A stretch of 8,806 nucleotides of DNA. It comes from Elusimicrobiota bacterium (lineage in GTDB: Bacteria; Elusimicrobiota; Endomicrobiia; CG1-02-37-114; JAHJSO01). The stretch lies in assembly GCA_018830385.1 (NCBI GenBank), contig JAHJSO010000064.1:1-8806 (forward strand). Direction: 5' to 3'. Position numbers and translations under genes: made by a program. Under the pieces are notes generated by a model. It made no database searches. It was not told where the DNA came from and was given only the letters and a program-made list of their open reading frames with translations. The stretch's first letter is position 1; the number at the start of each line of letters is the position of its first letter. Below are positions 1-7,264 of this stretch, one piece after another.

Positions 1-1098
1 AGCGCAAAACAAGCCCGTGACAGGGTATTCCAGGCGATCCTGCCCATAAAGGGAAAAATCATAAATGTTGAAAAGGCCCGACTGACAAAGGTTTTAAGTA
101 ATGATGAAATCAGGACGCTGATAACCGCAATCGGAGCGGGTATAGGCCAGGAGGAATTTGATATTTCCAAGGTGAGATACCACAAGATAATAATCATGAC
201 CGATGCGGACGTTGACGGCTCACACATAAGGACGCTCCTGCTGACATTCTTTTACAGGCAGATGGAGGCGCTTATAAAAACGGGATATATTTACATAGCC
301 CAGCCCCCGCTCTATAAAATCAAAAAAAATAAAAAAGAGATGTACCTGGACACCGAAGAACAACTTGAAAAATTCCTGCTGGAGGGAGCGACATCGCAGA
401 TAGCCCTCTCTCAATTAAACGGCAGCAAAAAGATATACCGTGATAAAGAAATCTATGCGGTTTCAAAGGACCTCATAGAACTGGACGGCCTGTTAAAACG
501 GCTGAAGAAAAAAAATGTATTGTGGGACAACTACCTGGAATTCCGCAAAAAGGGTAAAATCCCGCTATACAGGGTTGAGACCGAAGAAGGGGTAAGTTTC
601 ATTAACAGCGACAAGGAATGGAAGGAATTTAAATCAAACTATATCGCCAAGAAAAAGGAAATGTCGGAAGAGGGACTGGGAAAAAATGTCAGGGACCTGT
701 GGGAACTCGCCAGGGTGGACGCAATTGTCAAAAGATTAGAAGGCGTTGACTTTGATATTTCAAACTACGATATACCGCGGGAGAAACCATTATACAGAAT
801 AAAAACAAACGGAGGAGATGTATATGACCTGCCGAATTTTCTTGCAGTCATTGACACCATCAGGGAAATCGGCAAGAAAGAATCAACAATACAGAGATAC
901 AAGGGGTTAGGGGAAATGAACCCGGAGCAGTTGTGGGAAACGACGATGGACCCGGAGCGCCGCAAATTCCTGCAGGTCCGGCTTGAAGACGCCGTTTCAG
1001 CGGACAGGATATTTACAACACTTATGGGCGATAAGGTTGAGCCCCGCCGTCAATTTATTGAACAGAACGCCCTTGAAGTGAAGAACCTGGATATATAA
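1..1098 (+). CDS. gyrB: DNA gyrase subunit B, C-terminal part (5' end outside window)
   Basis: GyrB is the ATPase subunit of DNA gyrase, which introduces negative supercoils as a GyrA2GyrB2 complex. The frame is open from base 1, giving 365 residues. The first residue visible corresponds to about Ser431 of E. coli GyrB by hand alignment, so the GHKL ATPase and transducer domains are missing. Seen: the start of TOPRIM with AILPIKGK (K17 matches E. coli K447), the metal-binding TDADVDG (residues 67-73, nt 199-219) followed by [14 protein letters not shown], the [10 protein letters not shown] motif (298-307), then [10 protein letters not shown] and [12 protein letters not shown], with the usual NLDI-type end. 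Between PPLYK and [10 protein letters not shown] there are about 190 residues, far more than in B. subtilis-type GyrB, so the long Gram-negative-style insertion is present. A GTG near nt 172 is internal and not the start. The gene belongs with gyrA, which lies 3 kb downstream. Confidence 0.97.
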   Translation, partial: SAKQARDRVFQAILPIKGKIINVEKARLTKVLSNDEIRTLITAIGAGIGQEEFDISKVRYHKIIIMTDADVDGSHIRTLLLTFFYRQMEALIKTGYIYIAQPPLYKIKKNKKEMYLDTEEQLEKFLLEGATSQIALSQLNGSKKIYRDKEIYAVSKDLIELDGLLKRLKKKNVLWDNYLEFRKKGKIPLYRVETEEGVSFINSDKEWKEFKSNYIAKKKEMSEEGLGKNVRDLWELARVDAIVKRLEGVDFDISNYDIPREKPLYRIKTNGGDVYDLPNFLAVIDTIREIGKKESTIQRYKGLGEMNPEQLWETTMDPERRKFLQVRLEDAVSADRIFTTLMGDKVEPRRQFIEQNALEVKNLDI

Positions 1099-1102
1099 AA
1101 AA

Positions 1103-2413
1103 ATGTTAAATAATTATCCAACAGACACAACTTTAAATATTTCCAAAAAAGCCAAATTATTATCGTTTGATATATTAAAATTGTTTGCTAAAACAAGAGT
1201 TGATTATACCTGGTCATTTTCAGATTGTACCCGTAAGGATACTGCTTATATTACTCATGGCTATCATCGTTATCCAGCAAAGTTTATTCCTCAACTTGCA
1301 AGACGGCTAATAGAGGAATATACAAATGTTGGTAATATTGTAGTTGACCCGTTTATGGGTTCCGGGACAACAGTAGTTGAAGCAATAATGTCAGAACGAA
1401 TTGGTATTGGTGTTGATATAAATCTTGTTGCATGGTTGATATCAAAAGCAAAAACAATTCCAATAAAACCCGATAAAGTAGCAGTAGAATTTGATTCTTT
1501 ACTTGTAAATATTGAGAAGACAAAAAACGTTAAATTACCTCAAAATGAAAGAATTGATTATTGGTTTCCAAAGAGAACAAAAGAGAAATTAGCAGTTATT
1601 TTTTCAAATATAAATAAGATAAAAAATTGTGGAATTAAAATGTTTTTTTTATGTGGGTTTTCAAATATTCTTAAAAATTGTTCAATATGGCTTCAGAAAA
1701 GCAATAAACCAACAAGGGATTTTGATAAGGTACCGACAGAGCCGATAGAAGTTTTCAAAAAACAAATAAGGTCTATGATGAAAAAAAATGCCGAATTTTA
1801 TGCTACAATACCAAATGGGTGCGGGGCTGTTGTAAAATGTCAGGATGCAAGAAAACTTCCTGTTGAGGATGAAAAAGCAAGTTTAGTAGTTACTTCGCCA
1901 CCCTATGTAACATCTTATGAATATGCTGACTTACATCAATTGACAGCGTTATGGCTTGAATATACCGATAGTTTAACGGAATTTAGAAAAAAATTTATTG
2001 GGACGGCACATCATAATAAAAGAAATTTGGAAATTGATAGTGAGATAGGACGGACTTGTATAAAAAAATTAAAAGAAAAAGACAGTAAAAAAAGCGAAGA
2101 AGTGGCAATGTATTTTGGGGAAATGAGAGAATGTTTTATTGAGATGTACCGTGTATTAAGAGTTGGAGGTAAGGCGTGCATAGTTATTGGAGATACCTCA
2201 TTTTGTGGTGTAGATGTTCCAAATGCAGAGGTCTTTGCGGAGCAAATGCAAAACATTGGTTTTGAAATTCATAAAATAATAAAAAGAGAAATTCCCTCAA
2301 AAAATTTACCTTCAACCCGCGACCCTAAAACAGGACAGTTTACTTCGTCAAGTAATCACAAAAAAATATTAGCATATCCGACTGAATACATAATTATAAT
2401 GGAGAAAGTATGA
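1103..2413 (+). CDS. Site-specific DNA amino-methyltransferase M1 (N4-cytosine or N6-adenine), R-M system
   Basis: Predicted S-adenosylmethionine-dependent methyltransferase of 436 residues that modifies an exocyclic amino group and should protect the host from the endonuclease encoded next. Seen: HRYPAKFIPQL (55-65), an element frequent just before motif I in such enzymes; the SAM-binding motif I VDPFMGSGTT (81-90); GIGVDIN (101-107), with the acidic residue expected to hold the SAM ribose; and catalytic motif IV TSPPY (264-268). VLRVGGKACIVIGD (351-364) matches a later strand of the fold. About 170 residues separate motifs I and IV, a likely target-recognition region. TSPPY is commoner in N4-cytosine enzymes, so m4C is favoured but not proven. 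The ATG lies 4 bases after the gyrB stop with no clear Shine-Dalgarno sequence, suggesting coupling to gyrB translation. The stop overlaps the endonuclease start (ATGA). Composition is AT-rich, unlike gyrB. Confidence 0.9.
   Translation: MLNNYPTDTTLNISKKAKLLSFDILKLFAKTRVDYTWSFSDCTRKDTAYITHGYHRYPAKFIPQLARRLIEEYTNVGNIVVDPFMGSGTTVVEAIMSERIGIGVDINLVAWLISKAKTIPIKPDKVAVEFDSLLVNIEKTKNVKLPQNERIDYWFPKRTKEKLAVIFSNINKIKNCGIKMFFLCGFSNILKNCSIWLQKSNKPTRDFDKVPTEPIEVFKKQIRSMMKKNAEFYATIPNGCGAVVKCQDARKLPVEDEKASLVVTSPPYVTSYEYADLHQLTALWLEYTDSLTEFRKKFIGTAHHNKRNLEIDSEIGRTCIKKLKEKDSKKSEEVAMYFGEMRECFIEMYRVLRVGGKACIVIGDTSFCGVDVPNAEVFAEQMQNIGFEIHKIIKREIPSKNLPSTRDPKTGQFTSSSNHKKILAYPTEYIIIMEKV
2401..2404 (+). promoter_or_regulatory. 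Ribosome binding site of the endonuclease gene
   Basis: GGAG lies 5 bases before the ATG at 2410, inside the last codons of M1. It supports that start and, with the ATGA overlap, points to coupled translation of M1 and the endonuclease. Confidence 0.6.
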
Positions 2414-3129
2414 AGAAGAAAAAAAGGGGACCACCCGTGATAACATTCAAAGAAGTAGAAGAAATTTATAAGGAAAAGAAATCATTGGCTGGTAAGAATG
2501 ATTTTGGATTTGTTGCTAATATTTTTTCTGATATCCATGATAAATATATAAAAAGGGCTAAAAAGCAAGGCAAAGATGCTAATCAATCTTGGAATGCTTG
2601 GAGTGGAAAAAATTTCCAGAAGTTAATTTATTACATTGTTGAAGATTTTATAAAAGATGCAAAGAATGACATGGCCGCTGTTACAAATGACGATACTCTA
2701 AGAAGAGATAAACTTAGTCCTGAATTGGAGAAAGTAAGGAAAAATATTGAAATTCTTTATGCAAATTATTCTATCGTACCCGATGCTGATATAATTATTT
2801 ATGATAAATTAAACTTTAAAGTTATTGCAGTGCTTTCTTGTAAAGCAAGTTTGAGGGAAAGGGTTGCACAGGCTGCGTATTGGAAAATAAAATTACAAAG
2901 TGGGAATATTACTAAAAATATAGTGTGTTATTTAGTTTCATCTGATAAAGATGATGATTTCAAAGATGTTGGTAAGGATATTAGTAGAAATAGAATAATA
3001 GTTGAGTTCGGCGAATTGGATGGAGCATATATTTTTAAAGAGATTCCAGAGAGCAAAAAAGTAAAACATTTTAATAAAATTTTTGATGATTTGGATTCAA
3101 TTTTTGACAAATGGTTCAAGAAAAAATAA
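2410..3129 (+). CDS. Type II restriction endonuclease, PD-(D/E)XK fold, probably BsaWI-like
   Basis: Predicted DNA-cleaving partner of the two flanking methyltransferases, 239 residues. Seen: SWNAWSGKNFQKLI (60-73), an N-terminal helix-like segment; PDADIII (124-130), giving the first catalytic aspartate (D125, possibly D127); and SCKASLRERVAQ (143-154), with K145 as the catalytic lysine after an 18-residue gap. An S-x-K followed by S-x-R-(E/D)-R is a recognisable element of several type II enzymes. From memory, BsaWI (WCCGGW) has a comparable SKTSIRDR element and an NSWKKSSGHAFEEMI-type segment upstream, so that family is the best guess. The acidic residue normally beside the lysine is serine (S143), as in the CCGG-cutting group, which relocates its acidic ligand. 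The position of that ligand cannot be fixed here (E150 is one candidate). A Lys-rich N-terminus and C-terminus flank the domain. Recognition sequence is not readable from the sequence; function is inferred from motifs and context. Confidence 0.75.
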   Translation: MKKKKRGPPVITFKEVEEIYKEKKSLAGKNDFGFVANIFSDIHDKYIKRAKKQGKDANQSWNAWSGKNFQKLIYYIVEDFIKDAKNDMAAVTNDDTLRRDKLSPELEKVRKNIEILYANYSIVPDADIIIYDKLNFKVIAVLSCKASLRERVAQAAYWKIKLQSGNITKNIVCYLVSSDKDDDFKDVGKDISRNRIIVEFGELDGAYIFKEIPESKKVKHFNKIFDDLDSIFDKWFKKK

Positions 3130-3824
3130 AAAATCAATTAATATTAGAATCCACTACTCTTTGGGATTTTCCAAGGCAAAATTATGGCGATAAGCCGCAC
3201 GGAAACAATAAATTCAATGGAGTTACCCCTGCTTTTATTATTTGGAACTTATTACAGAGATACACAAAAGAAGGCGATTTGGTTGTTGACCCGATGTGCG
3301 GAAGTGGAACAACAATTGATGTAGCAAAAGAACTTGAAAGAAGGGCAGTTGGATATGATATCGCACCTTATAGAGAAGATATCATTAAAAATGATACCAG
3401 AAAAATTCCATTAAAAGATAATTCAGTGGATTTTGTTTTTATCGATTCACCATATTCGGATAATATAAAATACTCCAATGAACCCGCATGCATTGGTAAG
3501 ATTTCTTGTGAAAAAGAAAAGTTCTTTGAAGAATTAGAAAAAGCTACAAAAGAAATATTTCGTGTTCTGAAATATGGAAAAGTTATGGCATGGCTTATTG
3601 GAGACCAGTGGAAAAAGAAAAAATTTACACCGGTTGGTTTTAAGTTATATCAGATGCTTTCTAAATATTTTGACACGATGGACATTGTTTGTATAACGAG
3701 AAAGAATCAAACATCAAATACGCCTCTCTGGCACAATTTAGCAAGAGAACACAATTTTTATTTGAGGGGTTTTAAGTATTTGTTCATTATGCGAAAACCG
3801 GAAAAACGGAAGAGACCAAGATAA
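3111..3824 (+). CDS. DNA amino-methyltransferase M2 with variant motif IV (DSPY)
   Basis: Second predicted SAM-dependent DNA methyltransferase of the cassette, 237 residues. Seen: TTLWDFPRQNYG (15-26), then NGVTPAFIIWNLLQRYT (36-52), which resembles the segment before motif I in small amino-methyltransferases; motif I VVDPMCGSGTT (58-68); GYDIAP (81-86) for ribose contact; motif IV IDSPY (111-115) followed by SDNIKYS; and FRVLKYGKVMAWLIGD (150-165) as a later strand. The catalytic tetrapeptide is normally D/N/S-P-P-Y/F, so the first proline is replaced by serine (S113). The start at 3111 overlaps the endonuclease by 19 bases and lacks a Shine-Dalgarno sequence, so reinitiation is likely. No other ATG precedes motif I. 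A second methyltransferase could modify the other strand of an asymmetric site or a second base. The C-terminus is strongly basic (KPEKRKRPR). Confidence 0.85.
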   Translation: MVQEKIKNQLILESTTLWDFPRQNYGDKPHGNNKFNGVTPAFIIWNLLQRYTKEGDLVVDPMCGSGTTIDVAKELERRAVGYDIAPYREDIIKNDTRKIPLKDNSVDFVFIDSPYSDNIKYSNEPACIGKISCEKEKFFEELEKATKEIFRVLKYGKVMAWLIGDQWKKKKFTPVGFKLYQMLSKYFDTMDIVCITRKNQTSNTPLWHNLAREHNFYLRGFKYLFIMRKPEKRKRPR

Positions 3825-4049
3825 ATGGAAAATCTGAATAAAAGCAAAGAATGGAATTTTATGCGCAACGAGGTAATTTATAATAAGCCAAAGAGTACAC
3901 CATATAAAGGAAAGGATTTGCTAAGGGGAGAATTGCTTTTTGGGTTGAGGGGTTTACTCATTGATTATGCAGGAGCAGACGATAAAAGAAAAAAAGAGTT
4001 TTTAAAAGATATTTGCAAAAAGACAAAGGAATTTTATTTAAACTTTTGA
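3825..4049 (+). CDS. Small protein of unknown function, last gene of the R-M cassette
   Basis: A 74-residue, mostly charged protein that I do not recognise. Its ATG directly follows the TAA of M2 with no gap, and GGAAGAG at 3808-3814 could serve as ribosome binding site. It has the same AT-rich composition as the cassette. Seen: a Lys/Asn-rich start, STPYKGKDLLRGELLFGLRGLL (about 24-45; helical, with several leucines), then a charged region with Lys clusters and the end KEFYLNF. There is no signal peptide, membrane segment or cysteine. No helix-turn-helix is evident, so a C-protein regulator of the R-M system is not supported. Met13 is an alternative start. Its position at the end of the operon suggests an accessory role, but that is only context. 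Confidence 0.6.
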   Translation: MENLNKSKEWNFMRNEVIYNKPKSTPYKGKDLLRGELLFGLRGLLIDYAGADDKRKKEFLKDICKKTKEFYLNF

Positions 4050-4082
4050 AAGAAACTAAAATGCCGAGAGATATACCTTAGA

Positions 4083-4087
4083 AAGGA
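4083..4087 (+). promoter_or_regulatory. Ribosome binding site of gyrA
   Basis: AAGGA lies 9 bases before the ATG at 4097, the clearest Shine-Dalgarno sequence in the window. It decides the gyrA start: the next in-frame ATG (Met82) lies after the start of the conserved domain, so the long N-terminal extension is most likely translated. Confidence 0.7.
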
Positions 4088-4096
4088 ACTTCACAA

Positions 4097-6745
4097 ATGC
4101 CACGAGGACGACCGAGAAAAAAATCAGATAATACGGACGCACTTCGGCCCGACAAACACCTGACAGAGAAACCGCAGACAGACAAACCCCGGGCAGAAAA
4201 TCAGTCCGCCGAGAACGGCCGCCAGCCAGACGCTCAGACCCCGCCCGCAGACAAGAAATCCGATGTCACGAAAATCCCCCCAGACGGCGTTCAACTTGCC
4301 CTGGGCGAGCGTATCTACCCCCGTAACATAGAAGACGAGATGAAAACGTCTTACATTGACTACGCAATGAGCGTTATCGTCGGCCGTGCCCTGCCTGACG
4401 TCAGGGACGGGCTCAAACCGGTACACCGCCGCATACTCTACACGATGAAAGAAATGGGATTGCGCCACAGCACCGCACATAAAAAGTCAGCCCGCGTGGT
4501 GGGCGAGTGTCTCGGGAAATTTCACCCGCACGGCGACGTTGCCGTATATGATTCAATGGTCAGGATGGCGCAGGATTTTTCCCTTCGTTATACGCTGGTT
4601 GACGGCCAGGGAAATTTCGGTTCAATTGACAACGACCCGCCGGCTGCCATGCGTTACACGGAGGTCCGCCTGCAGCAGATATCGGAAGAAATTTTAGGCG
4701 ACATTGACAGAAACACGGTTGACTTCGGGCCGAACTACGACAACTCTCTTACGGAACCGCTGGTACTCCCTTCAAAACTCCCGAACCTGCTGGTAAACGG
4801 CTCTTCCGGGATTGCCGTCGGCATGGCTACAAACATCCCGGCTCACAACCTGAGTGAAGTCGTTGACGGCATTCTTGCGTATATGGAAACCCCGGACATT
4901 GATATCAAGGAACTTATGAAGATAATAAAAGGGCCTGATTTCCCGACGGCAGGCATTATATGCGGCAGGCAGGGAATAAAGGACTATTTTGAAACCGGCA
5001 GGGGGAGTTTTAAAATCAGGGCGAAGGCGGAAATAGAGGATATAAAGGGAGGCAGGCAGGCGATAATTGTAGGGGAACTCCCCTACCAGGTGAACAAGGC
5101 GCAGTTGCTTGAGACAATAGCGGGACTGGTAAGAGAGAAGAAACTGGAAGATATCTCGGACATCAGGGACGAGAGCGACAGGGACGGCATCCGGGTCGTT
5201 ATAGAAGTAAAACGCGACGGCAACGCCAACATCGTGCTGAACCAGTTGTTTAAGCACACGCAACTTGAAACTTCATTCGGCGTGATCATGCTGGCCCTCG
5301 TGGGCGGACGGCCGCGTGTCCTTCCAATGAAGGACATGATGCAGTGTTACACTGATCACCGGAGGGAAATAGTTGTCCGCAGGACAAGGTTTGAACTTGA
5401 GAAGGCGGAGAACAGGGCGCACATCGTTGAGGGGTTAAGGATTGCGATTGAGAACCTGAATAAAATCATCAAAATAATAAAAGAGTCAAAGGACGTGGAT
5501 GCGGCGCGCGCGGCGATTATGGACGAATTTGGTTTCACAAAAATACAGGCACAGTCCATACTTGACATGCGCCTGCACCAGCTGACGGGACTTGAAAGGA
5601 AAAAGATTGAAGACGAATACCTTGAACTTATCAAAACCATTGAGCGGCTTAAATCAGTGCTGGCGGACCCCAAAAAGGTAAAGGGCATTATCCAGCAGGA
5701 ACTGAAGGAAGTGAAGGAAAAATACGGGGACGAGAGACGTACAAAGATACAGGCCCAAATGGTAGAGATGGACATAGAAGACCTCATCCAGGAAGAGGAT
5801 GTGGCGGTTCTGCTTTCACATGCGGGATATGTCAAGAGAATACCAATTTCAACCTACAGGGCGCAGCACCGCGGCGGTAAAGGCGTAACGGGTATGACCA
5901 CGAGGGAAGAGGATTTCATAGAGGACATGTTTGTCAGCAACACCCACGCCCACATGCTGTTCTTTACGAACAAGGGCAAGGTGTATTCCATGAGGGTATT
6001 TGAGATACCCGAGGGCTCAAGGATTTCAAAAGGCAAGGCGATTGTGAACCTTATGCAACTCTCGGCCGACGAAAAAATAACAGCGTCTATCCCGATAAAA
6101 TCATTTGAAGAAGAGGGAAAATCATTCCTTCTGATGTGCACCCGGCAGGGGCTTGTAAAAAAGACGGAACTGGGAGATTATTCCGACATACGCAAGAGCG
6201 GAATAATAGGCATAAAACTGCATCCCGGCGATACGTTAATATCCGTAAAGCGCACGACGGCCAAGAGCGAGGTCATCATTGCGACCAGAGACGGCATATC
6301 AATACGGTTTAAGGAGACGGACATAAGAAGTATGGGCAGGGCGACGCAGGGGGTCCGGGGTATCCGCCTCGGTAAGGGCGATGAGGTGGTGGGTATGGAG
6401 GCGGTGACGTCGGAAGATATTTTACTGACCGCCTGTGAGAACGGTTACGGCAAGCGGACGGCGATTTCCAAATACCGCCTGCAGTCGCGGGGCGGCAAGG
6501 GAGTAATAAACATAAAGACGACCAACAGGAACGGTAAGGTAGTCGGAATAAAAAAGGCGAATCCGGGCGACGACCTTATGCTGATTACCTCCGGCGGGAT
6601 TACTATACGGCAGCCGGTTAACGATATTTCGGTTATAGGAAGAAACGTCCAGGGTGTGCGGCTTGTCCGTCTTGGGGAAGAGGATAAACTCGCCGGTATA
6701 GCCCACATAATCGGAGAAGTGAACAACAATAATCATACCGGGTAG
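4097..6745 (+). CDS. gyrA: DNA gyrase subunit A
   Basis: GyrA is the DNA breakage-reunion and wrapping subunit of gyrase; here 882 residues. Seen: [21 protein letters not shown] (85-105), then GLKPVHRR (105-112), [10 protein letters not shown] (143-152, the quinolone-resistance region) and AAMRYTE with catalytic Tyr187 (E. coli Tyr122, offset 65). The helical arm and coiled coil contain [12 protein letters not shown]. The C-terminal beta-pinwheel has the GyrA box QHRGGKG (590-596), which identifies GyrA rather than ParC, and a second box-like QSRGGKG (796-802). Repeated blade motifs such as [13 protein letters not shown] and [13 protein letters not shown] follow the usual pattern. Odd points: an extension of roughly 65 residues starting PRGRPRKK, an AT-hook-like core, then a Pro/Lys/Asp/Gln-rich low-complexity stretch; Val148 where E. 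coli has Ser83; and no acidic C-terminal tail, the protein ending in NNNNHTG. Host-like composition. gyrA is separated from gyrB by the R-M cassette. Confidence 0.97.
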   Translation: MPRGRPRKKSDNTDALRPDKHLTEKPQTDKPRAENQSAENGRQPDAQTPPADKKSDVTKIPPDGVQLALGERIYPRNIEDEMKTSYIDYAMSVIVGRALPDVRDGLKPVHRRILYTMKEMGLRHSTAHKKSARVVGECLGKFHPHGDVAVYDSMVRMAQDFSLRYTLVDGQGNFGSIDNDPPAAMRYTEVRLQQISEEILGDIDRNTVDFGPNYDNSLTEPLVLPSKLPNLLVNGSSGIAVGMATNIPAHNLSEVVDGILAYMETPDIDIKELMKIIKGPDFPTAGIICGRQGIKDYFETGRGSFKIRAKAEIEDIKGGRQAIIVGELPYQVNKAQLLETIAGLVREKKLEDISDIRDESDRDGIRVVIEVKRDGNANIVLNQLFKHTQLETSFGVIMLALVGGRPRVLPMKDMMQCYTDHRREIVVRRTRFELEKAENRAHIVEGLRIAIENLNKIIKIIKESKDVDAARAAIMDEFGFTKIQAQSILDMRLHQLTGLERKKIEDEYLELIKTIERLKSVLADPKKVKGIIQQELKEVKEKYGDERRTKIQAQMVEMDIEDLIQEEDVAVLLSHAGYVKRIPISTYRAQHRGGKGVTGMTTREEDFIEDMFVSNTHAHMLFFTNKGKVYSMRVFEIPEGSRISKGKAIVNLMQLSADEKITASIPIKSFEEEGKSFLLMCTRQGLVKKTELGDYSDIRKSGIIGIKLHPGDTLISVKRTTAKSEVIIATRDGISIRFKETDIRSMGRATQGVRGIRLGKGDEVVGMEAVTSEDILLTACENGYGKRTAISKYRLQSRGGKGVINIKTTNRNGKVVGIKKANPGDDLMLITSGGITIRQPVNDISVIGRNVQGVRLVRLGEEDKLAGIAHIIGEVNNNNHTG

Positions 6746-6746
6746 A

Positions 6747-6761
6747 GGGGTAACTAACCCC
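6747..6761 (+). other. Short hairpin after the gyrA stop
   Basis: GGGGT (6747-6751) can pair with ACCCC (6757-6761) around the 5-base loop AACTA, starting one base after the gyrA stop codon. No T-run follows, so it is not a normal intrinsic terminator. It may protect the mRNA 3' end or mean nothing; a five-pair stem is short. Confidence 0.3.
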
Positions 6762-6799
6762 GTGGCGGTGTCCGTCCGGGCGTGTGGCCGGCCTCTTTC

Positions 6800-7231
6800 A
6801 TGAAATTCAAAATAATTGAACATACGGCAGACATTGGCCTGCAGGTTTTTGGCGGAACGCTCGCCGGTCTTTTTGAAAACGCTGCAACGGGAATGCTCAG
6901 CATCATGCTGGACGGCGTCGACGGTGTCAGGCCGAAGAAAACATACCGCATAAAAACGGAAGGCGTTGATTACGAATCACTCTTGATAAATTTTCTGAAC
7001 GAACTCGTTTACCGTTTCAGTGCGGACAAATTCCTGTTCATCCTGTTCAGGGTGAAGCGGATGGGAGAAAAGGCGGGAAAATATTTTATGTCGGCGGAGG
7101 CATCGGGAGAAAAAATAGACCCGGCAAAACACAAACTGAATTTTGAGATCAAGGCGGCGACTTACCACGACATAAAGATAAAACGGCGGAAAGATGGCTC
7201 ATACACCACGAAAATAATATTTGACGTTTAG
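6800..7231 (+). CDS. Archease, RtcB RNA-ligase cofactor family
   Basis: Archease is a small cytoplasmic protein that speeds guanylylation and turnover of the RNA ligase RtcB, which joins 2',3'-cyclic phosphate (or 3'-phosphate) and 5'-OH RNA ends in tRNA splicing or RNA repair. The 143-residue length is typical. Seen: EHTADIGLQVFG (7-18), the family's opening signature with the conserved Asp11; LFENAATGM (24-32); LLINFLNELVYRF (61-73); GEKIDPAKH (103-111); IKAATYH (117-123); and the end IIFDV (139-143) with the C-terminal Asp. The ATG at 6800 fits the family start. A GTG at 6782 would only add six residues (MWPASF) and is less likely. Neither start has a good ribosome binding site. Host-like composition, 54 bases after gyrA. 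No rtcB lies in the window. Confidence 0.92.
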   Translation: MKFKIIEHTADIGLQVFGGTLAGLFENAATGMLSIMLDGVDGVRPKKTYRIKTEGVDYESLLINFLNELVYRFSADKFLFILFRVKRMGEKAGKYFMSAEASGEKIDPAKHKLNFEIKAATYHDIKIKRRKDGSYTTKIIFDV

Positions 7232-7264
7232 CGCACGAACGCAGTCCCATGTGCGTCACTTATA

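Larger units (their letters stand above)
1099..4060 (+). other. Putative acquired restriction-modification cassette between gyrB and gyrA
   Basis: Four tightly packed + strand genes (M1, endonuclease, M2, small ORF) separate gyrB from gyrA, which are often adjacent. The block is strikingly AT-rich and A-rich in codon use, unlike the flanks: 14 G/C of 60 at 2761-2820 versus 37 of 60 at 5281-5340. The left edge is sharp, because composition changes right after the gyrB stop and M1 begins 4 bases later. The right edge lies in the 47 bases between the small ORF and gyrA. No integrase, transposase, long terminal repeat or tRNA target was found. A shared GATATA at 1090-1095 and 4070-4075 is too short to call a target duplication. 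Acquisition is inferred; composition and gene content are seen. Confidence 0.7.

Noticed and set aside
1073..1099. Possible promoter for M1: TTGAAG at 1073 and TATAAA at 1094
   Set aside because: Spacing is 15 bases and transcription would start at or after the M1 ATG at 1103; the sequence is the coding end of gyrB and simple chance explains it.
1643..1788. T8 (1643-1650) and A8 (1781-1788) tracts in M1 as phase-variation sites
   Set aside because: The frame is intact and an A8 tract also occurs in gyrB at 508-515, so such runs are ordinary here.
3825..4049. C-protein (controller) of the R-M system
   Set aside because: No helix-turn-helix pattern is visible and no C-box-like repeat precedes the cassette genes.
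1090..4075. GATATA at both edges of the cassette as a target-site duplication
   Set aside because: Only six bases match in very AT-rich surroundings; expected by chance.
7232..7255. CGCAC / GTGCG inverted repeat between archease and the Nudix gene
   Set aside because: Five pairs with a 14-base loop and no T-run; too weak for a terminator or operator.
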